A stretch of DNA of 64,000 bases from Parvularcula sp038749595 (GTDB lineage Bacteria > Pseudomonadota > Alphaproteobacteria > Caulobacterales > Parvularculaceae), in NCBI GenBank assembly GCA_038749595.1, contig JBCDHW010000009.1:1-64000 (forward strand). Direction: 5' to 3'. The number at the start of each line of letters is the position of its first letter. Position 1 is the first letter of the stretch. Shown here one piece after another: positions 44,463 through 53,305 of the stretch. Position numbers and translations under genes: made by a program. The notes under the pieces were generated by a model. The model did no database searches and was not told the DNA's origin. It saw nothing but the letters and a program-made list of their open reading frames with translations.

Positions 44463-45013
44463 CGGTAAAGGTCCTCAGGTCGGTCAAGATCCGCTAGCGT
44501 CGGCAAGACGTGCGGGATGGTGCCTGCGGCTTCGAAGGCAGACAAGGTTGTTTTATAGACAGTACCCGTCCCCCACGGAATATCCGTAAACACACCATCT
44601 ACCGGTCGGCGAAGGCCGAGTGTCCAATAGCCGCCATCCTCTGCCGGACCAATGACCGCTGGATGCTGCTCCAGCGCGTAAGCGGCGGATTGAAGAAGGT
44701 CCGGCGTAAGGTCGGGAGCATCCGTACCCAGAAAGATCACTGGATGCGGCTCTGACGCCGCTCTCAATTTATCACCCAGGTCACCGGCCGGCTGTGGTGC
44801 AAACTTCAACGGGCCGAGCCAGTCGTGGAACGCCTGTTCGTCGGCCCCGGTCCCCCAGAGTTCGAATTGCAGCCTAGATTGCCGCGCGACGGAAACTGTA
44901 TGCTCCGCTAACGTACGATGAAGGCGTGCGGCAGCCGCTGGCCCAATCGCTGGGATGAGCCGCGTCTTACACTTGCCCGGCTCAGGCCACCGCGCCAAAA
45001 TCACCACACGCAT
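44441..45013 (-). CDS. TIGR04282-family glycosyl/nucleotidyl transferase
   Basis: This 190-residue protein has a MobA/CofC-like fold: VVILARWPEPGKCKTRLIPAIG at the N-terminus, then FLGTDAPDLTPDLL, GPAEDGGYWTLGLRRP and FTDIPWGTGTVY. This is the TIGR04282 signature (rSAM/selenodomain-associated transferase 1), which occurs with ArsM and radical SAM proteins. It could activate a sugar or organic acid by nucleotide transfer. It starts 3 bases after the SDR gene and overlaps the TIGR04283 gene, consistent with one transcript reading leftward from arsM. Confidence 0.88.
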   Translation of the reverse strand: MRVVILARWPEPGKCKTRLIPAIGPAAAARLHRTLAEHTVSVARQSRLQFELWGTGADEQAFHDWLGPLKFAPQPAGDLGDKLRAASEPHPVIFLGTDAPDLTPDLLQSAAYALEQHPAVIGPAEDGGYWTLGLRRPVDGVFTDIPWGTGTVYKTTLSAFEAAGTIPHVLPTLADLDRPEDLYRWPHLLA

Positions 45014-45016
45014 CGA

Positions 45017-46054
45017 CTAGGCCCGTTTCTTGGCTCGTGGTTTGATGAAGCCCGCTTCAAGGGTGTACTGAACAATCCGCGCCCACCAGTCTTCATCCGT
45101 AGGGGGACAGTGCCGCCCGGAGAACTTTCGAAATCCGGTGTCATGGAAGCGAGGATTACGGCTGAAGTATCGTGCGTAAACCTCTGCACCTCTTTGAAAA
45201 AACCGGCGCTCGGAGGGTCGGAGTGCTTCGATGGTGAAGGTCTCAGGCGCAACCCATTCGGGGAAGGACAGACCCTCAAACTGCGACAGGGTTTTGGGAA
45301 ACGCGCGCATCGGGGTTGGCTCAGACGCACACAGATGAAATGTCTTTCCTTCCGCCTCGTCGAAGCGCTCGGCCATCTCGACGACACCGCGGCAGACATA
45401 GTCAATCGGTACAAGATCGAGCGTTGCGTCAGGCAGAGCAGGCATCGTCCGAACCCAGCCTTCGGCGAAGACTTTCAGGATCGGGTAGATCGTATCGAAA
45501 CTCCGTATACGTCCTGTCCCATAATCGCCGAGCACAATCGAGGGACGCGCAATTGCCCACCGCACTGAGCTGGCGCGGACACGTTTTTCTGCCTCGAATT
45601 TTGTCGACTCGTAGCCGTTGGTGAAGTCTTGGCCCTCGTCGAGCTCGGACTCGAGGATTGTCCCCTGGCGATCACCCGCGACATAGGCTGTTGAGACGTG
45701 GAGGAGCGGCAAGCCCCCCGCTTCGCACAGGGTAAGGATATTCTGAGTACCGTCTATATTGACGGCACGGTGAAGATCGGTCTCGGCTGTGAAGTCCGTC
45801 ACGGCGGCGCAGTGGACGACAAGATCGATGTCCGCACATAGACGGTCGTAATCGTCCTGACCCAGACCGAGTTGCGGCTTGGTGATATCGCCGCGGACGC
45901 GGGCTATATCCTCAACCGGCGTGCCGTCATTGCGCATGACCTCAGGATGACGATTGAGCAGCCCCGTGACGGTACAGCCACTTTCCTGCAGCAAACCGCA
46001 GATCTCGCCGCCGAGAAGGCCCGCGGCGCCCGTTACCAAAACCCGCTTGGTCAC
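45017..46054 (-). CDS. Extended SDR / thioester-reductase-like NAD(P) enzyme
   Basis: The chain opens VTKRVLVTGAAGLLGGEI, a Rossmann glycine motif, with the catalytic YESTK (Tyr-x3-Lys) and STAYVAGDRQG upstream of it. IVLGDYGTGRIRSFDTIYPI resembles NAD_binding_4 proteins, the group of thioester and fatty-acyl reductases. The GTG at 46054 lies 4 bases after the arsM stop; no strong ribosome binding site is visible, so coupling to arsM is likely. The product is 345 residues. In the arsenic operon it may reduce or epimerise the moiety that is attached to methylated arsenic; this is inference. Longer in-frame starts would overlap arsM and are unlikely. Confidence 0.82.
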   Translation of the reverse strand: MTKRVLVTGAAGLLGGEICGLLQESGCTVTGLLNRHPEVMRNDGTPVEDIARVRGDITKPQLGLGQDDYDRLCADIDLVVHCAAVTDFTAETDLHRAVNIDGTQNILTLCEAGGLPLLHVSTAYVAGDRQGTILESELDEGQDFTNGYESTKFEAEKRVRASSVRWAIARPSIVLGDYGTGRIRSFDTIYPILKVFAEGWVRTMPALPDATLDLVPIDYVCRGVVEMAERFDEAEGKTFHLCASEPTPMRAFPKTLSQFEGLSFPEWVAPETFTIEALRPSERRFFQRGAEVYARYFSRNPRFHDTGFRKFSGRHCPPTDEDWWARIVQYTLEAGFIKPRAKKRA

Positions 46055-46058
46055 AGGC

Positions 46059-47099
46059 TTAGCAACAGCCCGCTGCGGCGGGTTCGGCTGAGTCCGTGTA
46101 AGGATAGCTGCGGGAAGCGCCTGGGAACGGTCCGTGATGGACTTCTGTATCGCCCATAAAATCAAAGTGATCGGCGAACCGGCTTTGCTGGAGCATCAGG
46201 AAGGTGTTGCCGCACACAGGCACGGGGCGACCAGTGTCAAACGTGAACCGGCCATCAAATGCGAGCGATTGCGCATGGCCAGGGATCGACCCAAGATACC
46301 GCACCGCTTGTCCGTAGTCTTCGTTTTGGCGCTCCAGCCCCTCTACCTTGAACAGGCGATAGGTCGCCGACGTGAACCGGTAGCCCTCCACTTTGGCCTG
46401 CTGCTCAGCGTCGCCGATGGCAAGCGGCCGATCGGTCACCAGGCGGGGGTCGTCAAAGCCTGCCTCGCGGGCGAGCCGGTCGAAGTCGCCCCAATACAGC
46501 GCGCCGGAAATGCACTCGCCGTGCAGGACAGGGTCGCGCTGAAGCGCTTGGGGAATGCGCCGGTCGGCGTAGACGTCGGAGAAGTAAAGCTCGCCCCCCT
46601 GGCGGAGCAGACGGAACGCTTCGCGGAACACCGCAGGTTTGTCAGCAACCAGATTGATCACGCAGTTCGAGACGATGACGTCGAAACTCCCGGCATCGAG
46701 GGGCAAATCACCGAGGCGCTCAATATCGCCTTCGAGGAACGAGACATTGTCGAACCCGAAGCGATCCGCATGCCACGCTTTCGTGCCGTTGGCGATCGCC
46801 AGCTGCTCCGGGGTCGCGTCCACGCCAACCACCCGGCCCTTCGGCCCGACCAGCTGGGCCAGCACATAGGCGTCTTGCCCCGTGCCCGACCCGAGATCCA
46901 GGATCGACAGGCCCTCAAGCGCCTCGGGTGCAACGAGACCACAGCCGTAATAGCGGCTGGTCACGTCTTCGTGGACATTGGCCAGCGCCTCGCGAACCGC
47001 AACCGGCGGCGCTTCGAGCGTACAACATGCATCCGTCTTAAGATCATCGGAACTGGCCAAGACCTTGCCATAATACTGCTGTGAATTTTCGAGATTCAT
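46059..47099 (-). CDS. arsM: Arsenite S-adenosylmethionine methyltransferase
   Basis: ArsM methylates As(III) in the cytoplasm using SAM. The Rossmann methyltransferase core has ILDLGSGTGQDAYVL and VVGVDATPEQL. The arsenic-binding cysteines of the family are present: Cys25/Cys26 (TDACCTLEA), Cys53 (YYGCGLV), Cys146 (IVSNCVINL) and Cys196 (LHGECISGALY). The protein ends in GCC, an extra C-terminal cysteine pair. The start ATG 47099 is preceded by AAGGGG. The length is 346 residues. It heads a leftward operon with SDR, TIGR04282 and TIGR04283 genes, and diverges from a radical SAM gene with 157 bases between. No arsR, arsB or arsC lies in the window. Confidence 0.93.
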   Translation of the reverse strand: MNLENSQQYYGKVLASSDDLKTDACCTLEAPPVAVREALANVHEDVTSRYYGCGLVAPEALEGLSILDLGSGTGQDAYVLAQLVGPKGRVVGVDATPEQLAIANGTKAWHADRFGFDNVSFLEGDIERLGDLPLDAGSFDVIVSNCVINLVADKPAVFREAFRLLRQGGELYFSDVYADRRIPQALQRDPVLHGECISGALYWGDFDRLAREAGFDDPRLVTDRPLAIGDAEQQAKVEGYRFTSATYRLFKVEGLERQNEDYGQAVRYLGSIPGHAQSLAFDGRFTFDTGRPVPVCGNTFLMLQQSRFADHFDFMGDTEVHHGPFPGASRSYPYTDSAEPAAAGCC

Positions 47100-47256
47100 G
47101 AGGGGCCCCTTGGTGACGCGACGCCGCGCCTGACATTTCTTTCTCATCAGCGCACCGACTCGGCGCGAGAACTTCTCCTTTGACAGGTTCGTTGAGGACG
47201 CTGCAAGGTTACGTTTTGAGCGAAATCTTGCCTTTGGCAGATCGGAGTCTTTGCCC

Positions 47257-48234
47257 ATGGCGGCGCAGCTGGAACCAGCCGTGTCTCCCTTTCGAAGGGA
47301 GGGTGATCAACTCGAAGAGGGCAAGTTCGCCCATCCCGAGATCACCAAAGACGGCACCGAGCGCGCTTTGGTACCGATGTTTGGGCTCGACACGCTTTGG
47401 TTCAACACGGGGACGCTGTGCAATCTCTCCTGTGCTGGGTGTTATATCGAAAGCTCGCCCGTCAATGACGCGCTGGTCTATATCACCACGGCGGAGGTGG
47501 AGCGGTACCTCGATGAGATTGAGCGGGATGGCTTTGGGACGAAGACCATCGCGTTCACGGGCGGTGAGCCGTTCATGAACCGCGATATGCTCCCCATCAT
47601 CGAGATGTGCTTAGAGCGCGGCTTTCACGTCCTTATACTGACCAATGCCATGCGCCCGATGCAGCGCTTCGCGAAGCCGCTCGCGCAGATTATTTCCCAA
47701 GCCGGCGAGCGGTTGGTGTTCCGCGTTAGCCTCGATCACCACACCCAGGACAAGCATGAGGCCGAGCGCGGCAAGAACTCCTGGGACAAGGCGCTCGAAG
47801 GGCTCAGGTGGCTGCGGGAGCAGCAGGCGCAGATTGCCGTGGCGGGGCGTCAGCTTGCGGATGAGAGCCTTGAGGATGCGCAAGCAGGCTATGCGGCGCT
47901 GTTTCGGACGCTCGACCTTGCTGTCGATGTGACGAACCCTGAACAATTGGTGCTCTTTCCGGAGATGGACGCCACCCTCGACACACCTGAGATCAGCGAG
48001 GCATGTTGGGGGATTTTGAACCTCCCGAAGCAGGCGGTGATGTGCTCTTCAAGCCGCATGGTGGTGAAGCGCAAAGGAGAGGCCACGACGCGCGTGGCGG
48101 CATGCACGCTCCTACCCTATGACGAAGAATTCGATCTCGGAGAGAGCCTTGCGGAAGCGTCACAGAGCGTTCGCCTCAACCACCCGCACTGCTCACGATT
48201 CTGCGTTTTGGGCGGGGCCAGCTGTTCGGGCTAA
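47257..48234 (+). CDS. Radical SAM enzyme divergent from the arsM operon
   Basis: This 325-residue enzyme has the radical SAM cluster motif CNLSCAGC (Cys-x3-Cys-x2-Cys) in LWFNTGTLCNLSCAGCYIES, and the family TGGEPFMNRD motif. Its C-terminus is rich in cysteine (ACTLLPYDEEFDLG and HCSRFCVLGGASCSG), possibly holding a second iron-sulfur cluster as in SPASM-like proteins. It is not ArsS by eye: the usual ArsS sequence is absent. The ATG 47257 has GGAG 9 bases upstream. It probably works with the arsM set across the shared promoter region, perhaps adding a deoxyadenosyl-derived or other carbon unit. The convergent lipoprotein gene overlaps its stop by four bases. Confidence 0.87.
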   Translation: MAAQLEPAVSPFRREGDQLEEGKFAHPEITKDGTERALVPMFGLDTLWFNTGTLCNLSCAGCYIESSPVNDALVYITTAEVERYLDEIERDGFGTKTIAFTGGEPFMNRDMLPIIEMCLERGFHVLILTNAMRPMQRFAKPLAQIISQAGERLVFRVSLDHHTQDKHEAERGKNSWDKALEGLRWLREQQAQIAVAGRQLADESLEDAQAGYAALFRTLDLAVDVTNPEQLVLFPEMDATLDTPEISEACWGILNLPKQAVMCSSSRMVVKRKGEATTRVAACTLLPYDEEFDLGESLAEASQSVRLNHPHCSRFCVLGGASCSG

Positions 48235-48605
48235 CGGCGCGGCCTGCGATAAGGCGTGCACGGAATATCGATGAGCCGAACAACGTCCGGCGTATCGCGC
48301 CGATCGAGGTAACAGCCTTCTGCGTCGATGAGGATATCAAAGACCACGGGCCGCGCTGGGCTCATCAGCTCTTTATCGGAAAGCGGCGGCGGCAACATGA
48401 CGAGAACGGACGATGTCGTTCCGTCGGGCAGGCCAAAGCTAGCGGAGGGATTGTCCTCACGCAGCAGCGCCCGGACGGCGGGGAGGTCATCGCCGGCCAA
48501 GATGCCCGGTCGCGCGGGAAGCGGCGGCGGAACCGGCTCTTCAGGAAGGCCCGAGCAAGCCGCTGCGAGGAAAACCGAGCCGGCAGCGGTGATCCGTGTG
48601 ATCAT
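48231..48605 (-). CDS. Small putative lipoprotein
   Basis: This 124-residue protein has a signal sequence with the lipobox FLAAACS (Cys near 17) and a proline-rich linker (EEPVPPPLPARPG). The rest is predicted mixed alpha/beta with LVMLPPPLSDKEL, FDILIDAEGCYLDRRD and a basic end. No family is recognised. Its ATG overlaps the stop of the S41 peptidase gene by four bases, so both are likely made together and anchored in the same envelope layer. Confidence 0.7.
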   Translation of the reverse strand: MITRITAAGSVFLAAACSGLPEEPVPPPLPARPGILAGDDLPAVRALLREDNPSASFGLPDGTTSSVLVMLPPPLSDKELMSPARPVVFDILIDAEGCYLDRRDTPDVVRLIDIPCTPYRRPRR

Positions 48606-50260
48606 GGTGCGTCTCCTGGCGTGCGCATATCGAGATTCGTCCCCGGAACATCGAGCGGAAGCGTGATCGCCATAGGATCATCCGCAGAACTCTGAGGACC
48701 CGAACGCGGCAGTGACGCCTCTGCCGCAAGCCCCGCCGGACACGACCCCGTCTCCCGGAACGACAACGCCGCGCTGAGCAGCTTCTCGCCAGGATCGCCG
48801 AGGGTGCCGGTCAGGTCATCGACAACCTGACACCCGTCGATCCGTACACCGAAGGGATCAGGCGAATCCATCGGAATGAAACCGTCGGCAAAGTCGCCGA
48901 AACCCTGGTCATTGGTACCCTGAAATTGAATGGTGAAATAGGTGATGCCGCAATTGTCTTGCGGGAAAAACCCGAAAGGTTTTCCGCACGTCGTATCGCC
49001 GATCAAAATGACCTCGAAATCGACACCGCGCAGACCGTTGATCACCGCTTCACTCGCGCTGCACGTGGACTCCGTGGACAGAATAAAGACCCGATTGACA
49101 TCCCGCAGATCCGGCAACGGTGCTCCGGCACTGAGCGAGAAACCCAGTGTTTCACTAAAGAACGGGATCGGATCATTCGGCTCGCCCGTCACGGGGTTGA
49201 ACGCGCCAGCATCATCGTTGAACCGAAGCTGCTCAAAGGTCCGGCCGGTCGTGAATGCGGGCCCGGCGATCATGTAGGACAGCTGCGATGCCACCGCCAA
49301 AAGGCCGCCGCCATTGTAACGCAGGTCGAGCACCAGGTCGGTCACACCCTCCGCCGACAGCTCCTCAAAAGCTTCAACGATATCGGCTTCCGACGCGAAC
49401 GGACTAAACGTGTTGAAGAGGACATAGCCGACGGGTCCGCTGGGGGTCTCGATCACCTCGACACGGTTGACCGGGTCGCGGGCCAAGTCCGCGGAGATGA
49501 GCGTGACCAACCTTTCCGTCCCGTCGGGATCGCGCATCAAGAAATCGTGGCTCTCACCCGCTGTGGCGGGGAAAAGGCCATCGTTCAGGGTATCGACATC
49601 GTCGCCGTTGATGAAATCTGCGCCATCAATCTCAACGATCCGCGCGCCCCTGAGGAAGGGCGGCAAGCCGTTCTCGTCCAAAGTCGACGCAGGGGTGTTG
49701 GCGTCTGTGTAGCGGACGCGAAAGTCGCGCGGCGGGGTCGTCGAGAGGGCCGCAAAGCTGACCCCGTAACTCGCGGTGGGGGCCGATGTTCGCGACTGCA
49801 AAAACTCTTCCGTCGTCTGGGCGAAGTGGAAATCGTCTTTGTCCTCGCCGGACGGGGTCACCTCGAACGTGCGCAGCAGGTCAAAATACTCGAGGCGATC
49901 ATCAAAAGTTCGTGGGTCGCGGTCAGTGACCTCGTCATTCCAGAGGTATGTTTCCTCGGTCCACGAACGCAGCCAGAAATTCTCGAGGGTGGTTGAGCCG
50001 GTTCGATCGGGGAAAGGATTGCCTTCGATGTCGACCCCGGTCCGGGGCGCTTCGCATCGGTCCTTAAAGGTGCTTGCGGGCTCAAAAACACCCATCGTCC
50101 AGTCAGGAACCGAGCCGCCGGGGTTGCCTCCGCCGCCCATTGGCGGAGGGGTGATGGGCGCGCCGGGGCCACCTCCACCGCCCGGACAGCCGCCCAAAGC
50201 GATCAGGCCAGCGGAAAAAGCGATAAAACGAAGTGCTTTGCGAAAGGAATTTCCTATCAA
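48602..50260 (-). CDS. S41-family (carboxyl-terminal-processing-like) peptidase lipoprotein
   Basis: This 552-residue envelope protease is made as a lipoprotein: LIALGGCPGGGGGPG carries the lipobox cysteine followed by a glycine-rich tether. A PDZ-like segment (residues ~170-270, GVSFAALS to ARIVEIDGADFINGDD) precedes the S41 core, where YVLFNTFSPFA, DLVLDLRYNGGGLLAVASQL and the serine region STESTCSASEAVINGLRG with GDTTCGKPFG supply the expected Ser/Lys dyad. Several extra cysteines surround the active site. The following lipoprotein gene overlaps its stop. Substrate unknown; tail-specific cleavage in the periplasm is the family role. A 233-base region separates it from the divergent ABC-like operon. 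Confidence 0.9.
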   Translation of the reverse strand: MIGNSFRKALRFIAFSAGLIALGGCPGGGGGPGAPITPPPMGGGGNPGGSVPDWTMGVFEPASTFKDRCEAPRTGVDIEGNPFPDRTGSTTLENFWLRSWTEETYLWNDEVTDRDPRTFDDRLEYFDLLRTFEVTPSGEDKDDFHFAQTTEEFLQSRTSAPTASYGVSFAALSTTPPRDFRVRYTDANTPASTLDENGLPPFLRGARIVEIDGADFINGDDVDTLNDGLFPATAGESHDFLMRDPDGTERLVTLISADLARDPVNRVEVIETPSGPVGYVLFNTFSPFASEADIVEAFEELSAEGVTDLVLDLRYNGGGLLAVASQLSYMIAGPAFTTGRTFEQLRFNDDAGAFNPVTGEPNDPIPFFSETLGFSLSAGAPLPDLRDVNRVFILSTESTCSASEAVINGLRGVDFEVILIGDTTCGKPFGFFPQDNCGITYFTIQFQGTNDQGFGDFADGFIPMDSPDPFGVRIDGCQVVDDLTGTLGDPGEKLLSAALSFRETGSCPAGLAAEASLPRSGPQSSADDPMAITLPLDVPGTNLDMRTPGDAP

Positions 50261-50493
50261 AGCGCCCTACCCCCAAAAAGATTTCATACCCAACGCGGTG
50301 ATAAACGTATTAAGAACAAACGACAATTATCACGGTCATTGTTTCCGGCAGCGTGTTCAGCCGGCCCGCGTGCGCGCCTAGGCCATGTTCACACCGACGG
50401 GAGCGAACCTATATTCGGACCGTGATTGAGCAACCCCTGTATTTCGGTGCTCAGCAGTAGCGTTTCATCGGTTCCCATTGGTTAGGAGGTCGC

Positions 50494-52242
50494 GTGGCAG
50501 ACGGACATCATCAGCTCTCGGCACGACACATTGTCGGCCTCGTGATCGACATTTTGAAGACCGAACGCGGGTTCCTCGGCCTCGCGGCCGTTTACGGTAT
50601 TGGCATCAGCCTCCTTTCGCTTGCGACACCCATCGCGGTCCAGGTTTTGATTAATGCCGTGGGCTATACCGGCCTCGCGGTGCCTCTCGTGGTCCTCTCA
50701 ATCACGCTGTTCCTGCTCCTCGTCGGGTCCGGACTAATGAACGCCCTGCGCGTGCACTTGATGGAGATCTTCTCGCGTCGGTTCTATGCGCGGCTGGTCT
50801 CAGAAATCTCGCTCATCGCCCTCTACGCGCAGAACCCCTTCTTCCTCGACGAAGGACGCGGCGCGCTGTTCAACCGCTACTTCGACATCATGCAGGTGCA
50901 AAAGGCCGTCCCCGTACTGATGGTCGGCGGCTTCACGGTCATCTTGCAAGTGTTGGTCGGCTTTGTACTGACGAGTTTCTACCACCCGTGGTTTTTGATG
51001 TTCAACATCGTGGTCTCCTCGCTCATCTGGGCGATCTGGATGATCTGGGGCCCGGCGGCGATCCGGACCGCCGTTGAGTTAAGCCAAGCGAAGCACCGCT
51101 CCGCCGCGTGGGTGCAAGGGCTCGGGGCTTCGAACGGATACTTCAAATCCGATGAGCACATTGCCTACGCCCTGCGGCGTACGGATGAATCGACCTGCGA
51201 TTACGTGTCCGCGCACCGCAAGCACTTCCGCCGCCACTTTGCCCAGACTGTCAGCTTCCTGATGCTTTACGCCGCCGCCAGCGCCGCGCTGCTCGGCCTT
51301 GGCGGGTGGCTCGTGATCCAGGGACAGCTGACGCTCGGCCAGTTGGTCGCTGCGGAGCTGGTCCTGTCGGTGGCGTTCTTTGGGGTCAGTCAGTTGGGTA
51401 CCTACCTGACTTATTTCTACGATACCTGTGCCGCGTGCGAGGAGCTGAGCCTCTTCTACGGCGTCGCCCAGGAAGAGCCCTCAGGCGAAGAACAGCCGAG
51501 CATGACCGACGCGTCGGTCGCCTTCCACGGCGTGCGCGGCACGGCCCGAGGCCGCGAGGTCGAGTTCAACATCGAGATCGAGTCCGGGATGAAAATCCAG
51601 GCCAACGCCTCGGCCCACGGAACGCAACGGCTGTTCACCAACCTGCTCAAGCGCTTTGAGGAACCGCGCGGCGGTTATATCACCTTAGGCGGCGATGACC
51701 TTCTAGCGAAGGACGTCAAAAGCCTGCGCCGCGAAGTCATCGTGCTCGACCGCCCGACCTTGGTGGAAATGCCGATGCGGGAATATCTGCGCTTGGCGGC
51801 AAAGTCAGCTTCCTCATCGGAGATGATCCGTGTGCTGGATACTGTCGGGCTGATGGGCGTCATCGAAGAGCTCGAAGACGGGCTCGATACCATGCTGTCC
51901 ACGACCGGCTGGCCGCTCTCGATTGGCGAGGCGATGCGGCTGAAACTTGCGGCCGCGATCCTTTCGCAGCCCTCGGTTCTCGTGCTGAACCAGCTTTACG
52001 ATACGTTGCCCACGGAAATGTTGCGCCGGGCCGTGGAGACCGTCGTCACAGACGGCAACACACCCGCCACGGTGATCGTGTTCACCAGCCGCGAGGATGA
52101 TCTCAAGCTCGGGAACTATCTCTGGATGGAATCCGATTCCCAAGATCTCCTCTCGGACTTCAACAGCTTCGCACAGCGCGCGTTCCAAAAGGATCGGCCG
52201 CGCAACGTTGAGCACCTCAAGCCTGTGTTGACGGAGGTCTAA
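50494..52242 (+). CDS. ABC exporter homolog with non-functional nucleotide-binding domain
   Basis: This 582-residue protein has an ordinary ABC exporter membrane domain (about six helices, residues ~25-310) and then a C-terminal domain that aligns with an ABC ATPase in every block but has lost its chemistry. The Walker A position (370-379) reads ANASAHGTQR, without GK[ST]. The signature (475-479) is LSIGE. Walker B (494-503) is SVLVLNQLYD, without Asp-Glu, and the H-loop position is FTSRE, without His. The frame is intact and coupled to HlyD and TolC partners, so it is not a decayed gene. GTG 50494 follows TAGGAGGT. It may work as a structural pump part, pair with another ATPase, or act as a receptor-like channel partner. 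Confidence 0.88.
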   Translation: MADGHHQLSARHIVGLVIDILKTERGFLGLAAVYGIGISLLSLATPIAVQVLINAVGYTGLAVPLVVLSITLFLLLVGSGLMNALRVHLMEIFSRRFYARLVSEISLIALYAQNPFFLDEGRGALFNRYFDIMQVQKAVPVLMVGGFTVILQVLVGFVLTSFYHPWFLMFNIVVSSLIWAIWMIWGPAAIRTAVELSQAKHRSAAWVQGLGASNGYFKSDEHIAYALRRTDESTCDYVSAHRKHFRRHFAQTVSFLMLYAAASAALLGLGGWLVIQGQLTLGQLVAAELVLSVAFFGVSQLGTYLTYFYDTCAACEELSLFYGVAQEEPSGEEQPSMTDASVAFHGVRGTARGREVEFNIEIESGMKIQANASAHGTQRLFTNLLKRFEEPRGGYITLGGDDLLAKDVKSLRREVIVLDRPTLVEMPMREYLRLAAKSASSSEMIRVLDTVGLMGVIEELEDGLDTMLSTTGWPLSIGEAMRLKLAAAILSQPSVLVLNQLYDTLPTEMLRRAVETVVTDGNTPATVIVFTSREDDLKLGNYLWMESDSQDLLSDFNSFAQRAFQKDRPRNVEHLKPVLTEV

Positions 52243-52243
52243 T

Positions 52244-53305
52244 ATGCCGTTCCGCGATCGGCACATCATGTACTTCAAAACGCTCGATTCCATCCGTGTG
52301 CCGCATATCATGCGTGTTGTCGCCTGGATGCTGTCGATCGCGTTCATTGCCGTTGCCGCGTTCTTCGCGTTTGTCCCCTGGGTACAGACAACAACCGGCC
52401 CCGGCGTCGTCACCGCGCTGGATCCGAATGATCGGGTGCAGGAGATCAACGCACTCGTCCCCGGGCGGATCGACCGCTGGTATGTGCAAGACGGCAGCCG
52501 CGTAAAGGCGGGTGACCCCATTCTGCGCCTGGCGGACAACGACCCCCGGCTCCTCGAACGTCTTGATGCGGAGCAAAGCCAGATCACGCGGCAACGCGAT
52601 GCCGCTTCAGCCGCCCTAGCAACGGCCGAGATCGATCTTCGCCGTACGGAGGATCTCTACAACCAAGGGCTCGCGGCCCGGCGTGACTATGAGCTTGCAC
52701 TAATCAAAGTCGAGGACCTACGCGGCAACCTCGCTTCAGCCGAAGCGGCGATGACGCGGCAGGCAGTTCAGGTGTCGCGCCAGTCGCAACAGCTGATTAA
52801 AGCTCCGCGCGACGGCACGATCCTCCGCGTCAACGCTGGCGATACGGCCACGTTCATCAACGCCGGCCAAAACATCGCGACGTTCCAGCCCGACGGAGCC
52901 CAACGCGCGGTGGAGCTCTACATCGACGGCCGCGATGTCGCCCTGGTGAAGCCCGGACACCGCGTCAGCCTTCTTTTCGAAGGGTGGCCTGTTGTCCAAT
53001 TCTCCGGTTGGCCATCGATTGCTCAGGGTACGTTTATGGGCGAGGTCATCAGCGTCGATCCTACGGCGCAGCCAAATGGCCAATTCCGCGTGCTGGTCGG
53101 TGAAGCAAAGGACGCGGAAATTCCGTGGCCGGATGAACGCTTTGTCCGGTTCGGCGCTGCCGCGCGCGGCTGGGTGCTTCTGGAGACTGTACCGCTCTAC
53201 TACGAAGTATGGCGTCAGTTGAACAACTTCCCGCCGCAATTCACCGAGCAGGCAGCAAGCAACGGGTCAGGCTCCAGCAGCACGCCCGCCGGGTCTGCGC
53301 CATGA
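52244..53305 (+). CDS. HlyD-family adaptor of the ABC-like operon
   Basis: This 353-residue adaptor has one membrane helix (MLSIAFIAVAAFFAFVPW, ~28-45), a lipoyl half (NDRVQEINALVPGRIDRWYVQDGSRV) and a coiled coil with LLERLDAEQSQITRQRDAASAA. The second lipoyl half is QQLIKAPRDGTILRVNAGD, followed by a beta-barrel domain. It begins two bases after the ABC-like gene, with GGAGG upstream, and its own stop overlaps the TolC start by four bases, so the three genes are one translational unit. HlyD partners normally bridge a type I secretion ATPase and TolC. Here the inner-membrane partner cannot hydrolyse ATP by itself, which makes the set unusual. The C-terminus is a Gly/Ser-rich tail. Confidence 0.9.
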   Translation: MPFRDRHIMYFKTLDSIRVPHIMRVVAWMLSIAFIAVAAFFAFVPWVQTTTGPGVVTALDPNDRVQEINALVPGRIDRWYVQDGSRVKAGDPILRLADNDPRLLERLDAEQSQITRQRDAASAALATAEIDLRRTEDLYNQGLAARRDYELALIKVEDLRGNLASAEAAMTRQAVQVSRQSQQLIKAPRDGTILRVNAGDTATFINAGQNIATFQPDGAQRAVELYIDGRDVALVKPGHRVSLLFEGWPVVQFSGWPSIAQGTFMGEVISVDPTAQPNGQFRVLVGEAKDAEIPWPDERFVRFGAAARGWVLLETVPLYYEVWRQLNNFPPQFTEQAASNGSGSSSTPAGSAP

